DNA of 64,000 nt from Bradyrhizobium sp. CCGUVB4N (GCF_024199945.1 NZ_JANADP010000001.1:3348001-3412000), one strand, 5' to 3'. Positions 15,063 to 24,010 are shown, counted from the first letter of the stretch. Numbers and translations: made by a program. The notes: generated by a model from the letters alone, not told the origin.

Positions 15063-16925
15063 ATGATGCCGAAATTCTTCTCCGATCCCGATGCGCTCGC
15101 GGAGGAGATCATTCGCGAGGTTGGAACCGATCTGGTGGTCGGTCTGCCGCTCGGCCTCGGCAAGGCCAATCACGTGGTCAATGCCCTTTACGCGCGGGCC
15201 TGCGCCGATCCTTACATCAAGCTGACATTGCTGTCGGCGCTGACGCTGGAGAAGCCGAAGCCGAAGGCCCTGATCGAAAGCCGCTTCATCACGCCTGTCA
15301 TCGACCGCCTGTTTGGAGGGTATCCCGACCTGGCCTATGCCGATGCGCTGCGCGCGAATCGGCTGCCGCCCAATATCAGCGTGGTCGAGTTCTTCTTTCT
15401 TGCCGGACGCTGGCTGCATGTGCCGGCCGCACAGCAGAATTACATCTCGGCCAACTATACCCACGCGGCGAGCTATCTGCTGGCGCGCGGGATGAACGTG
15501 GTGACGCAGCTGGTCGCCAAACGCGTCGTCGATGGCGTGCCGCGCTACAGCCTGTCCTGCAACACCGACACGACGCTGGACGTGCTGCGCGAGCGTCGCG
15601 CCGGACGCGCGTCGTTCAAGCTGATCGCACAGGTGAATTCCGAGCTGCCGTTCATGCCGGGCGAGGGCGATCTTCCGGCCGAGGAGGTTTGCGCCGTGCT
15701 GGACAGCGCGGCGACCGACTTTCCCCTGTTCGCGCCGCCGTCGGCGCCGATCTCCGATACCAAATACGCGATCGGCCTGAATGCGGCCGCTCTCGTGCGC
15801 GACGGCGGCACGCTGCAAATCGGCATCGGACAGGTCGGCGATGCGCTGGCGCAGGGCCTGATCCTGCGCCATCGCGACAGTGCGGCCTTTCATCATGTCG
15901 TCACACGGCTGTCTCCGGCGCGACCAGCCGTCGCGCAGGAGGCCGGTGCCTTCGAGGCGGGCCTTTACGGCGTCAGCGAGATGGTCACCGAGGCGTTCAT
16001 CGGCCTGATCGACGCCGGCATTCTCAAGCGCGCCGTCGACGGCGTGGTGCTGCACGGTGCCTTCTTCCTCGGTCCAAAGTCGTTCTATCGCGCGCTGCGC
16101 GAGATGCCGCCGGAGTTGATCGCACGCGTCCAGATGATGCCGGTGTCGTTCACGAACGAACTCTACGGCGATGAGGACCAGAAGCGTCGCGCCCGCATCG
16201 ACGCACGCTTCATCAACGTCACGATGATGGCGACGCTTCTGGGCGCAGCCGTGTCCGACGGCCTCGACGACGGCCAGGTCGTGAGCGGCGTCGGCGGACA
16301 GTACAATTTCGTGGCGCAGGCTTTTGCCCTGAACGCAGCGCGATCGGTCCTGACGCTCGAGGCCACGCGGCAGACCGGCGGCGCGCTGAAATCCAACATC
16401 CTTTGGCACTACGGGCACGAGACCATCCCGCGTCATCTGCGCGATGTCTTCGTCACCGAATACGGTGTTGCCGATCTCAGGGGAAAGTCGGACGCCGATG
16501 TGATCGCGGCCATGCTCGAGATTGCTGACTCGCGCTTCCAGGAAGAGCTGGTGCGGGTGGCGAAGGAGGCCGGCAAACTGCCGCGGGGCTACGATATCCC
16601 GGCGGTCCATCGTGAAAACCATCCGGAGCGGATCGCGGCAGCACTCAAGCCCGCGCGCGAGGCCGGGCTGTTGCCGTCGTTTCCGTTCGGCTGCGATTTC
16701 ACCGAGGTCGAGCAGCGCCTCATTCCGGCGCTGGAAATCCTGCAGGGCGCGCAGCATTCATCGCGCGCACTGGCGGGCCTGTTGTGGCAAGGCTTGACGC
16801 AGAAACCTGATGCGGCGGATCAGGCGTGTCTCGCACGCCTCGGCCTCGATCGCCCAAAAACCTGGGCCGAGCGCTTCTACCGCGCGCTCGTCGGCGCGGC
16901 CCTGGTGCAGAGCCGCGCCAGCTAG
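15063..16925 (+). CDS. Acetyl-CoA hydrolase/transferase family protein
   Basis: 620 residues from ATG at 15063 (ATG 15066 and TTG 15039 are alternatives). It has the N-terminal and C-terminal family I CoA-transferase-like halves of acetyl-CoA hydrolases; recognisable stretches are GVSEMVTEAFIGLIDAGILK, in which a conserved glutamate (SEM or TEA) is expected to carry the CoA thioester, and VFVTEYGVADLRGKSDADVI near the C-terminus. The family either hydrolyses acetyl-CoA or transfers CoA between acetate, succinate and propionate. At 620 residues it is longer than the common 430-510-residue forms; the extra length is a C-terminal extension after IADSRF. It converges with the enoyl-CoA hydratase gene with three bases between. 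Confidence 0.87.
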   Translation: MMPKFFSDPDALAEEIIREVGTDLVVGLPLGLGKANHVVNALYARACADPYIKLTLLSALTLEKPKPKALIESRFITPVIDRLFGGYPDLAYADALRANRLPPNISVVEFFFLAGRWLHVPAAQQNYISANYTHAASYLLARGMNVVTQLVAKRVVDGVPRYSLSCNTDTTLDVLRERRAGRASFKLIAQVNSELPFMPGEGDLPAEEVCAVLDSAATDFPLFAPPSAPISDTKYAIGLNAAALVRDGGTLQIGIGQVGDALAQGLILRHRDSAAFHHVVTRLSPARPAVAQEAGAFEAGLYGVSEMVTEAFIGLIDAGILKRAVDGVVLHGAFFLGPKSFYRALREMPPELIARVQMMPVSFTNELYGDEDQKRRARIDARFINVTMMATLLGAAVSDGLDDGQVVSGVGGQYNFVAQAFALNAARSVLTLEATRQTGGALKSNILWHYGHETIPRHLRDVFVTEYGVADLRGKSDADVIAAMLEIADSRFQEELVRVAKEAGKLPRGYDIPAVHRENHPERIAAALKPAREAGLLPSFPFGCDFTEVEQRLIPALEILQGAQHSSRALAGLLWQGLTQKPDAADQACLARLGLDRPKTWAERFYRALVGAALVQSRAS

Positions 16926-16928
16926 CTC

Positions 16929-17708
16929 TTACCGGTTCTTGTTCACCGGCTTGCGCTTCTCGATGAACGCGGCCATGCCTTCGGAGCGGTCTTCGAGTGC
17001 GAAGGTCGAGTGAAACAGATTGCGTTCGACGCTCATGCCTTCGGCGAGCGTGGTCTCGAAAGCGCGGTTGACTGCTTCCTTGGCCATCGCAACGGCAGGA
17101 CGTGACATGGAGGCGATCTTCTCCGCGGCCGCCATGGTCTCCTCGATCAACTTGTCGGCCGGCACGATGCGGCTGACGAGGCCGCTGCGTTCGGCTTCCG
17201 CCGCATCCATCATGCGGCCGGTGAGGCAGAGATCCATCGCCTTGGACTTACCGATCGCGCGCGTGAGGCGCTGGGTGCCGCCGATGCCGGGGATGGTGCC
17301 GAGCGTGATCTCGGGCTGGCCGAATTTGGCGGTGTCGGCAGCAATGATGAAGTCGCACATCATGGCGAGTTCGCAGCCGCCGCCGAGGGCATAGCCGGCG
17401 ACAGCCGCAATGGTCGGCTTGCGGCAGCGCGCGACGCGGTCGCCGCCGATCGCGGCAAAGTCCTCGGAGAACATGTCGATGAAGCCTTTCGGCTGCATCT
17501 CCTTGATGTCGGCGCCGGCGGCAAAGGCCTTCTCGCTGCCGGTCACGACGATGCAGCCGATGGCGTCATCGGCTTCGAGATCGTCGACGGCGGCAGCAAT
17601 CTCGCGAAACACGCCGAAGGAGAGCGCGTTGAGCATCTTCGGCCGGTTCAGCTTGATGATGCCGACCGCGCCTTTGCTTTCGACGATGATGTGTTCGAAC
17701 GTGCTCAT
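16929..17708 (-). CDS. Enoyl-CoA hydratase (crotonase family)
   Basis: 259 residues, standard size. Oxyanion-hole segments are [11 protein letters not shown] and [15 protein letters not shown]; the two catalytic glutamates are those in GGGCELAM and [20 protein letters not shown]. Both are kept, which supports true hydratase activity rather than another crotonase chemistry. It would add water to trans-2-enoyl-CoA in fatty acid or amino acid beta-oxidation, and the closest known relatives are short-chain (crotonyl-CoA) hydratases. ATG at 17708. The acetyl-CoA hydrolase gene converges on it. Confidence 0.95.
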   Translation of the reverse strand: MSTFEHIIVESKGAVGIIKLNRPKMLNALSFGVFREIAAAVDDLEADDAIGCIVVTGSEKAFAAGADIKEMQPKGFIDMFSEDFAAIGGDRVARCRKPTIAAVAGYALGGGCELAMMCDFIIAADTAKFGQPEITLGTIPGIGGTQRLTRAIGKSKAMDLCLTGRMMDAAEAERSGLVSRIVPADKLIEETMAAAEKIASMSRPAVAMAKEAVNRAFETTLAEGMSVERNLFHSTFALEDRSEGMAAFIEKRKPVNKNR

Positions 17709-17829
17709 GGTCCACCCACGCGTTTGATTGGGCGGGCAATGTGCCCGCTGGCGGGGTGGGCTTCAAGGGGTCCAAAAGCGGCCGGGACGCGCGCGCAGCG
17801 CGCCCCGAGACGGGGCGTTAGGCCAAGAC

Positions 17830-18501
17830 CTAAGCCATGAACATGCGGGCGGCGGAGGCCAGTGTCAGCAGCGTGCCGACGCCGATGAAGATCTTGCCGA
17901 TCAGCGAGCTCTGGTCCCAGGCCGAGCTCGGCTGGCTGCTCGCCATCATCGGCGCAGGACGCGGCTGCGCGTCGGTTGCGGCGACCACCGCCTTCTGCAC
18001 GGGCGGGTTGTCCTGTGGCAGGGCGCGATCGAGATCGTTGAGCTGGTCGGGCGCGACCACCTGGTTCTCGGCATTGGGGGCAGCGTTCGTGTCGGTCGCT
18101 GCTTGCACATTGTCGTTGGCGCGGCCCGTCATCGCCGAGGCTGCGGCCGCAGTCGGCGTGTCCGCGGCGGCGAGCTGCGCGTTCGCATTGGCGACTTCCG
18201 GCGGCATCTGGCTCGAGGCCGGGACGTCGGTCGCGGCCTTGCTGCTGACCTTGGTCCCGTCGGCCTGCGGCGTGGCATCCGCCTTGTCAGTCTTGTCGTC
18301 GGATTTCTGCGTCGTCTTGCTGTCGGTGTGGCGGCGCGACGAATGGCGTCGCTGCTTGCTCGGCTTGACCACATCGGCCTGTTTGCTTGCGCCGTCCGGA
18401 TTCGTGCTCGCAGCGCTCGGTGCGGCCTGCACTGAGGCTCCAAACAGCAGAAATAGTCCGGTCAGAGCGACCAATGCCGCGTGTCCGCTGGCTTTCATCA
18501 T
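17830..18501 (-). CDS. Secreted or membrane-anchored low-complexity protein
   Basis: 223 residues from ATG at 18501 (ATG 18498 also possible), with GGGGAG eight bases upstream. A Sec signal peptide ends near VQAAPSAAS. The middle is rich in Lys, Ser, Thr, Ala, Asp and Gln (SKQRRHSSRRHTDSKTTQKS) and looks unstructured. A single hydrophobic C-terminal segment (about 200-220, IGKIFIGVGTLLTLASAARM) would anchor it. No family recognised. It is transcribed away from the ecfF-osrA operon, with 291 bases between starts, so the two may share control sequences. Confidence 0.78.
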   Translation of the reverse strand: MMKASGHAALVALTGLFLLFGASVQAAPSAASTNPDGASKQADVVKPSKQRRHSSRRHTDSKTTQKSDDKTDKADATPQADGTKVSSKAATDVPASSQMPPEVANANAQLAAADTPTAAAASAMTGRANDNVQAATDTNAAPNAENQVVAPDQLNDLDRALPQDNPPVQKAVVAATDAQPRPAPMMASSQPSSAWDQSSLIGKIFIGVGTLLTLASAARMFMA

Positions 18502-18711
18502 GTTGATGATCTCCCCAATTCGCCCGTCCCGGGGCGAACAGAGACCCCGGCCCATGACGACAACGGGGCAAAATATGGGAATCTTCGGGCCACACCGGGC
18601 AAAACCGGGGCAAACCTTGTCCGGTGCATAGGCCCGCCGGGTGCGGCACGGACCGATCGGTGTTATGAGCCCTGCGAGAGCTTTCTGCGGCTGCTTCGGG
18701 GCAGGGTCAGT

Positions 18712-18735
18712 CTTGATCACGACTTTGTGATCAAG
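18712..18735. repeat. Perfect 9-base inverted repeat upstream of the ecfF promoter
   Basis: CTTGATCAC (18712-18720) and GTGATCAAG (18727-18735) are separated by six bases. The right arm ends 11 bases before the predicted -35. It could be an operator or a hairpin; there is no T-run for a terminator. Confidence 0.6.
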
Positions 18736-18746
18736 TAGGCCCCGAC

Positions 18747-18771
18747 GTAACAAATTGAAAGAGCGGCCGAA
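18747..18771 (+). promoter_or_regulatory. Predicted ECF (EcfF/SigF-type) promoter, autoregulatory
   Basis: GTAAC at 18747-18751 and CGAA at 18768-18771 are exactly 16 bases apart. This matches the GTAACC-N16-CGAA motif that I recall for Caulobacter SigF-controlled genes, the same ECF class as the gene 22 bases downstream. The -10 to start distance is short. Confidence 0.6.
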
Positions 18772-18792
18772 TTGCAATGGTGAGGGGCGCGC

Positions 18793-19338
18793 GTGCGCGG
18801 ACGTGAGGACGAGTGGACCGACCTGATGCGGTCGGCCATGGCAGGCGATGATGCGGCGTATCATCGCCTGTTGAAGGCGGTCACGCCGGTGCTGCGCGCT
18901 GCCGCAAGGCGCGGCCTGGCCAGGGCCGGGCAGCCTCCCGATCAGGCCGAGGATATCGTGCAGGAGATTTTGTTGGCGGTGCATCTGAAGCGGCACACCT
19001 GGGATAGCGAAGCGCCCTTCGCCCCCTGGCTGTTCGCGATCGCGCGCAACAAGCTGATCGATGCGCTCCGGCGTCGCGGCCGGCGTGTGTTCGTCAACAT
19101 CGACGATTTCGCCGAAACGCTGCCCGGCGAGACGCCGCAGGAGACGGCCTCGGCAGGCGAGGTCACCGCGCAGCTCAATACGCTGCCGCAGCGCCAGCGC
19201 GACGTGTTGCAGTCGATCGCCGTCGACAGCGCCTCGATCAAGGATACGGCGACGAAATTCTCGATGAGCGAAGGTGCCGTGCGGGTCGCGCTGCACCGGG
19301 GCCTTGCGGCCCTGACGGCCAAACTACGGGACCACTAG
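18793..19338 (+). CDS. ecfF: ECF sigma factor, EcfF/SigF type
   Basis: 181 residues from GTG at 18793. Region 2 is AEDIVQEILLAVHLKRHTWD with FAPWLFAIARNKLIDALRRR; region 4 is LPQRQRDVLQSIAVDSASIK with SMSEGAVRVALHRGLAALTA. It lacks extra N- or C-terminal domains. The gene lies two bases before an OsrA/NrsF-type membrane anti-sigma, the arrangement of the peroxide-responsive EcfF-OsrA system of Bradyrhizobium and SigF-NrsF of Caulobacter. Known targets of that system include methionine sulfoxide reductase genes; none is in this window. A matching promoter motif just upstream suggests it controls its own operon. Confidence 0.9.
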   Translation: MRGREDEWTDLMRSAMAGDDAAYHRLLKAVTPVLRAAARRGLARAGQPPDQAEDIVQEILLAVHLKRHTWDSEAPFAPWLFAIARNKLIDALRRRGRRVFVNIDDFAETLPGETPQETASAGEVTAQLNTLPQRQRDVLQSIAVDSASIKDTATKFSMSEGAVRVALHRGLAALTAKLRDH

Positions 19339-19340
19339 TC

Positions 19341-19979
19341 ATGGACACCGATCAACTCATTCGCAGCCTCGCGGCCGACAACGCCCACCGTGCCCCGCGC
19401 GTCGGCGGCTTGCTGACCATGGGCCTGTTGGTGGCAGCCCCGTTCTCGATCCTGATTTTTGCAACCTTCCTGGGCGTGCGGCCGGACGTGATGACGGCGA
19501 TGCACAACCCGTTCTTCGACACGAAGTTCGCCGTTACCTTGTCGCTCGCGATCCCTGCGATCATCATCAGCCTGCATCTGTCTCGGCCCGAAGCCTTGAT
19601 GCGCGGCTGGGGCTGGCTGCTGCTGCTCCCCGTTGGGCTGCTTGCGGTCGCGATCGGCAGTGAAGCGATGATGGCGCCGGCCATGCCGATGACGATGCGG
19701 CTCGTCGGCAAGAACTCGCGGTGGTGCATGGTGGCGATCCCGGCGATGTCGCTGCCGCTGCTCGCGGGCGCCCTGTTCGGTCTGCGCCATGGTGCGCCGT
19801 CGCGGCCGGCGCTTGCCGGCGCGCTCGCCGGCTTGTTGTCGGCCGGGCTCGCCGCGACGCTCTACGCCTCGCACTGCACCGACGACTCGCCGCTGTTCGT
19901 CGCGACCTGGTACACGATCGCGACCGCGGTCGTGACCGCGATCGGCGCGGCGGTTGGATCGAAAGTCCTACGTTACTAG
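19341..19979 (+). CDS. osrA: OsrA/NrsF-type membrane anti-sigma factor (DUF1109)
   Basis: 212 residues with six predicted membrane helices. Two cysteines stand at 129 (NSRWCMVAIPAMSLP) and 179 (LYASHCTDD), the positions recalled as redox-sensing cysteines in Bradyrhizobium OsrA. The short N-terminal cytoplasmic stretch would hold the sigma factor at the membrane until oxidation releases it. Starts two bases after the ecfF stop, so it is surely cotranscribed. The last bases overlap by three the stop codon of the convergent DUF2336 gene (sequence CTAG read both ways). Confidence 0.92.
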   Translation: MDTDQLIRSLAADNAHRAPRVGGLLTMGLLVAAPFSILIFATFLGVRPDVMTAMHNPFFDTKFAVTLSLAIPAIIISLHLSRPEALMRGWGWLLLLPVGLLAVAIGSEAMMAPAMPMTMRLVGKNSRWCMVAIPAMSLPLLAGALFGLRHGAPSRPALAGALAGLLSAGLAATLYASHCTDDSPLFVATWYTIATAVVTAIGAAVGSKVLRY

Positions 19980-21076
19980 GCCGCGGACGTCGTGTTCTGC
20001 ATGCGGTGGAAGCGCAGCACCTGCTGAGCCGTCGAGCTGCGCAGGGCTTCGTAGGTATCGCGCAGGATCAGCATGTCGGTCTGCGAGCCGCCGGAGAGCT
20101 TTTCGCGCATGGCGATGATCGCGCGCACGCTCGACCATTGCATGCCGGCGACCTTGGCGAGGATCATCACGCCCTCGGTCCGGCTCTCGATCATCATGTT
20201 TTCGGCGGTCTCGACCGAAACGCCGCCCAGTGCCGCGAGCCCCGCATTGGTCTCGTCGAACTTGCCCTGCTCGGCGAAAGTCGTGACCTGGAATTCGTTG
20301 AGACGGCCGTCGTCGTGGAGTGATTTCACCAGCGCGCGCGCCATTTCGGTCTGCCGGGTCATCGCGGCGGCCCGGACCCGCTGCGCCGCTTCCTGGACCA
20401 CGCTCGAGACTTCGTCGGCGAGCTCCGGATGAGCGGCTTCCAGCTTCCTGCGCACGCTCAGGGAGGCCTTGGCGATCAGCTTCAGATAATGATGGCGCGG
20501 CAGGTCGGGCCGCACGCCGATGCAAGTGGCAAGATCGTCGTCGCGTTCGGCGCGCGTCACGAGGTCGGTGAGGCTGCCCTCGGAGAGCTGCGCACCCGGA
20601 TTGCTGACGGTCGACTGCACCACGTCGTTGTTGCCGCGGCTCACCAGCACGTCGGTCAGCGCCTCCGACAGCACCCGCCGCAGCGAGATCGCCTTGAGAT
20701 GGGCCTGGCTCTTGCTGCGCGCGATCTCGATCAGGGTCGTCTCGTCCAGCCGCTCCGACTTCGTCAGCACGGGGCCGGCGACCTCGATCACATCGTCGAG
20801 TGCGAGCGTGCGGATGATCTGGGGCGGTGCGGCCGGGATCGGCGCGAGCCGGTCGGCGAGCAGCGCTTTTGCCGAGGTCTCGATCTGCTCGATCAGGCAC
20901 TGGAACACGTCGTCGAAGACGCGGACATGGTCGTCGGAATAATCCACCGCGTTGTTGACGAAGAGGTCGGTGACGCGGCGCAGTGTCTCGACCCGGCGCG
21001 CGACGGTGCCGTGCGAGAGCGCCGACTGCAATTCCTCGAGCAAATTCTCGGATGACTTGACGGTTTTAGAGTTCAT
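19976..21076 (-). CDS. DUF2336 domain-containing protein
   Basis: 366 residues from ATG at 21076. It is almost wholly alpha-helical, built of short repeats like those of HEAT proteins (ALTDVLVSRGNNDVVQSTVS; LVTRAERDDDLATCIGVRPD), which is the DUF2336 pattern. No catalytic motif and no membrane segment, so it is likely a cytoplasmic scaffold or interaction protein. Such proteins are often found near signalling genes in alphaproteobacteria, and this one lies 63 bases downstream of a membrane diguanylate cyclase gene in the same direction. A second, shorter DUF2336-like gene is at 53895-54872. Confidence 0.85.
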   Translation of the reverse strand: MNSKTVKSSENLLEELQSALSHGTVARRVETLRRVTDLFVNNAVDYSDDHVRVFDDVFQCLIEQIETSAKALLADRLAPIPAAPPQIIRTLALDDVIEVAGPVLTKSERLDETTLIEIARSKSQAHLKAISLRRVLSEALTDVLVSRGNNDVVQSTVSNPGAQLSEGSLTDLVTRAERDDDLATCIGVRPDLPRHHYLKLIAKASLSVRRKLEAAHPELADEVSSVVQEAAQRVRAAAMTRQTEMARALVKSLHDDGRLNEFQVTTFAEQGKFDETNAGLAALGGVSVETAENMMIESRTEGVMILAKVAGMQWSSVRAIIAMREKLSGGSQTDMLILRDTYEALRSSTAQQVLRFHRMQNTTSAA

Positions 21077-21139
21077 AGCCCTGTCCTGGAGCGTTCGGTC
21101 CGGCGGCGTATTCTCACGCACCGGCGGGAAATGGATCGG

Positions 21140-22297
21140 TCAGCTCGTAGCAATGCGGTTGCGCCCTTGCGCCTTGGCGGAATAGAGCGCGCTGTCGGCG
21201 CGCGCGAGAAATGTGTCGGCAGTATCATTGTCGCGCAGCGTCACGACGCCGGCGGAAATCGTCACGCGCATGCCGGGCGAGAATGCGCTCCAGTCGAGCT
21301 CGGCGACGATGCTGCGCAGCCGATCGAGCATGCGCGATGCGGCCTCGCTCGCGGTACCGGGCAGCAGCAGCAGAAACTCCTCGCCGCCATAGCGGCCGAA
21401 ACGGTCGTCGGGCCGGATATTGGCGAAGATGGTGATGGCGAAGGTGCGCAGCACCTCGTCACCGACGGGATGGCCGTGGGCGTCGTTGATGCGCTTGAAC
21501 CAGTCGAGATCGATCAGCGCGATGGCGCAAGGCGCGGTCGCCTGCCGCGACTTTTCCATCTCCGCGTCGAGAAGTCGCATGATGCAGCGGCGATTGTAGG
21601 AGCCGGTCAGCTCGTCGAGCTCGGCGAGCTCCTCGATGCGTCGATAGGCATCTTTCAGCTCGATGCTGCGCCGGTAGAGGATCTTGCGCAGCGTGGCGCC
21701 GAACAGGCCGAGGAAGGCGCACTGGCCGATCACCAGCATGAAGCAGAGCATCGAGGCGGTCCGCTGCAGCCGGGTCGCCACCGGCATGCCGATCGGCAGG
21801 TCCGAGCCGAGGAACACGGCCGCAAGCGCGGCGGAGGCGAGTGCCCAGGTCAGCATCGCCTGGGCCGAGGTCATGCGCAGCGTGCCGAATGCGAAGATCA
21901 GGAACAGCACGCTGATGAAGGCGATGCCGATCGTCGGCACCGACAGCAGGAACACGAACTGCAGCGCCATATGCGCCGAGATCTGGAACACCGTGAGATA
22001 ATGGTCGGTGTGCTTGTCGCCGACGCCGGCCTCCGACATCACCACGAAGATGCCGATGATCGAGAGACCGCCGACCCAGAACAGCGACGGAACGTTGATG
22101 TGAACGGCGCCGTCATAGGCGTAGAGCAGCAGGACAGAGGCGCCGAGGGAGTAGCTGACGACCTGGCCGATATACATCTGCCGGCGCTGACGGATCCGCC
22201 GCGCCAGCACCTCGGGCGCAGCCGCCTCGGGCGTGAGGACGAGATCCGCGACCTCTGCGGCATTCCTCTCCGGAAAGGACGTCGCGGCCGTGCTCAT
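21140..22297 (-). CDS. Membrane diguanylate cyclase (GGDEF)
   Basis: 385 residues from ATG at 22297. Six predicted membrane helices between about 43 and 205 form an unnamed sensor region, a short helix (SIELKDAYRRIEELAELDEL) links to the GGDEF domain, and the active site is GGEEF at 304-308. An I-site RPDD (295-298) sits exactly five residues before it, so product inhibition by c-di-GMP is expected. The metal-binding IDLDWFKRIND is intact. There is no EAL domain. It probably raises c-di-GMP in response to an unknown membrane or small-molecule cue. Confidence 0.94.
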   Translation of the reverse strand: MSTAATSFPERNAAEVADLVLTPEAAAPEVLARRIRQRRQMYIGQVVSYSLGASVLLLYAYDGAVHINVPSLFWVGGLSIIGIFVVMSEAGVGDKHTDHYLTVFQISAHMALQFVFLLSVPTIGIAFISVLFLIFAFGTLRMTSAQAMLTWALASAALAAVFLGSDLPIGMPVATRLQRTASMLCFMLVIGQCAFLGLFGATLRKILYRRSIELKDAYRRIEELAELDELTGSYNRRCIMRLLDAEMEKSRQATAPCAIALIDLDWFKRINDAHGHPVGDEVLRTFAITIFANIRPDDRFGRYGGEEFLLLLPGTASEAASRMLDRLRSIVAELDWSAFSPGMRVTISAGVVTLRDNDTADTFLARADSALYSAKAQGRNRIATS

Positions 22298-22735
22298 GGT
22301 CCCGCCAATGGTGGATGTCAGCCGAAAAAATCTACGTGGCAAGCCTTTAGGTTTGGTATCCTTTTGCACCGAATCCGGGGGACATGGCGCGGGTGAGGGG
22401 CTCGTGCAGTGCGGGATTTTGCGGCCGGTTAGGCATCGCGGGCGATATCGCGGACCAAATCCGGCCCCGTGCGACATAAGGTGCACAGGGCCGTGTTATG
22501 GACCGGGCCCGGCCGGGCCGTCCGTTCAGGCTCACGGCAAATCCGCGAGAGAGTGTTTCCGTATTATGTTACCGTTCTGCAGCGAAGCGGCCAACTGCCA
22601 CGGGTGGGATAAGGAAATTGCGCGTATGTGTGGTAGATCACACGCATCCCCGTATGACTGCGGTAGGTTGAAGAATTTCACCCCTCCCGTCGAACCGTCC
22701 CCCGCATCGACCCGACCAACTTTGCGAGACGGCCT
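22298..22735. other. 438-base intergenic region between divergent GGDEF and ECF sigma genes
   Basis: No gene seen. It holds a 14-base perfect palindrome GGCCCGGCCGGGCC at 22506-22519, and GTGTG-N6-CACAC at 22628-22643 about 100 bases before the sigma start. Promoters for both flanking genes must be here, but I could not identify a convincing pair of boxes. Confidence 0.5.
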
Positions 22736-23305
22736 TTGAGCGTGACACAGGCGGCTACGGACGAGGTCCTTATCGCCAGGATCGCTCAGGGCGACCGTCT
22801 TGCCATGCAGGTGCTGTACGGGCGGCACCATGTCAGGGTGTATCGGTTCGGGCTGAGGCTCGTGCGGGACGAGCAGACGGCGGAAGACCTCATCAGCGAG
22901 GTGTTTCTCGACGTTTGGCGTCAAGCCGGCAAGTTCGAGGGCCGATCCGCCGTTTCCACCTGGCTGCTGGCAATCACCCGATTCAAGGCCCTGTCTGCGC
23001 TTCGGCGCCGAAAGGATTTTGAACTGGACGACGAGGCCGCCAATGCGATCGAGGATTCGTCCGACAATCCAGAAACGGTGGTCCAGAAAAAGGATACCAG
23101 TGAAGCGTTGCGGGAGTGTCTGACGGGCCTCTCGCCGGACCATCGGGAAATCGTCGACCTCGTCTACTACCACGAGAAGTCCGTGGAAGAGGTGGCCGAG
23201 ATCGTCGGGATCCCGGAGAACACTGTGAAGACGCGCTTGTTTTATGCGCGCAAGAAATTGGCCGAACTGCTGAAGGCAGCCGGCATTGAGCGAGGCTGGC
23301 CATGA
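22736..23305 (+). CDS. ECF sigma factor (RpoE-like)
   Basis: 189 residues from TTG at 22736; GTG at 22742 is an equally possible start. Region 2 is EQTAEDLISEVFLDVWRQA with STWLLAITRFKALSALRRRK and region 4 is LSPDHREIVDLVYYHEKSVE with VGIPENTVKTRLFYARKKLA. The stop codon overlaps the next start (ATGA), so the sigma and anti-sigma are translationally coupled. Its regulon is unknown; a secreted subtilase is the third gene of the same operon. It differs clearly from the EcfF-type factor 4 kb upstream. Confidence 0.92.
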   Translation: MSVTQAATDEVLIARIAQGDRLAMQVLYGRHHVRVYRFGLRLVRDEQTAEDLISEVFLDVWRQAGKFEGRSAVSTWLLAITRFKALSALRRRKDFELDDEAANAIEDSSDNPETVVQKKDTSEALRECLTGLSPDHREIVDLVYYHEKSVEEVAEIVGIPENTVKTRLFYARKKLAELLKAAGIERGWP

Positions 23306-23994
23306 TGGCACTGAGCAAGAAGATGCTGGAGCAAGAGCCCGGTGAGATCGAGATGCTGCTGCCGTGGCACGCCGCCGGCACGCTGAACGCGCGCGATGCC
23401 CGCCGTGTGGAAGAAGCGCTCGCCAGCGATCCGGCGCTCGCGAAGCAATATGCGGCGATCCGTGGCGAATACGAAGAGACCATTCATTTGAACGAGAGCC
23501 TGGGCGCCCCGTCGGCGCGCGCGATGCAGAAGCTGTTTGCCGCGATCGACGCCGAGCCGGAGCGGGCGACCAGTTCGCTGCCGTTGTCGGCGCGCGTTGC
23601 CACCTTCTTCGCCAGCCTGTCGCCGCGCACGCTGGCCTGGTCGGCGAGCCTTGGCGCCATCGCGCTGCTGCTGCAGGCCGGCATCATCGGCGCCGTGCTG
23701 ATGAAGACCCAGACCTCGACCTTCCAGACCGCATCGCTGTCGACCGGCGCGCCGATCACGCGCGAGCTCGGGGCGGCGGCTCCTGCGCGGGCGCTGGTGC
23801 GCTTCACGCCCGAGGCGCGCGTGGCCGATATCACCGCGCTGCTCGACAGCTACCAGGCCTCGATCATCGGCGATGCCAGAGGCGGCATGTTCCGCCTGCA
23901 GTTCGACAAGGCGATGAGCCAGGACGAGCTCACCGCGCTGCTCGGCAGGATGCAGCGCGAGAAGTTCGTCAACCTCGCCGTGGCGGCGCCTTAA
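23302..23994 (+). CDS. Anti-sigma factor with a periplasmic prodomain-like domain
   Basis: 230 residues. The cytoplasmic part contains EMLLPWHAAGTLNARDARRV, a compact helical anti-sigma domain without the zinc HxxxCxxC motif. One membrane helix spans about 111-133. The periplasmic part (about 163-228, ALVRFTPEARVADITALLDS and FRLQFDKAMSQDELTALLGR) has the alternating strand-helix-strand spacing of subtilase propeptides/I9-type inhibitors and resembles the prodomain of the protease encoded next (inference by pattern). ATG at 23302 overlaps the sigma stop; ATG 23305 is the alternative. It presumably holds the sigma factor inactive until an envelope signal acts. Confidence 0.85.
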   Translation: MMALSKKMLEQEPGEIEMLLPWHAAGTLNARDARRVEEALASDPALAKQYAAIRGEYEETIHLNESLGAPSARAMQKLFAAIDAEPERATSSLPLSARVATFFASLSPRTLAWSASLGAIALLLQAGIIGAVLMKTQTSTFQTASLSTGAPITRELGAAAPARALVRFTPEARVADITALLDSYQASIIGDARGGMFRLQFDKAMSQDELTALLGRMQREKFVNLAVAAP

Positions 23995-24010
23995 GCGCGC
24001 CGCTGCACCA

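Noticed and set aside
18502-19296. 488-codon version of the secreted low-complexity protein
   Set aside because: The extension runs antisense through ecfF and lacks a signal peptide; ATG 18501 begins a proper signal sequence.
22628-22643. GTGTG-N6-CACAC as a CRP/FNR-type site
   Set aside because: The spacing between half-sites does not fit the CRP (TGTGA-N6-TCACA) or FNR/FixK (TTGAT-N4-ATCAA) patterns; left as a simple inverted repeat.
22532-23311. 259-codon minus-strand frame antisense to the second ECF sigma gene
   Set aside because: The plus-strand sigma factor has clear region 2 and 4 motifs; the antisense frame has no family resemblance.
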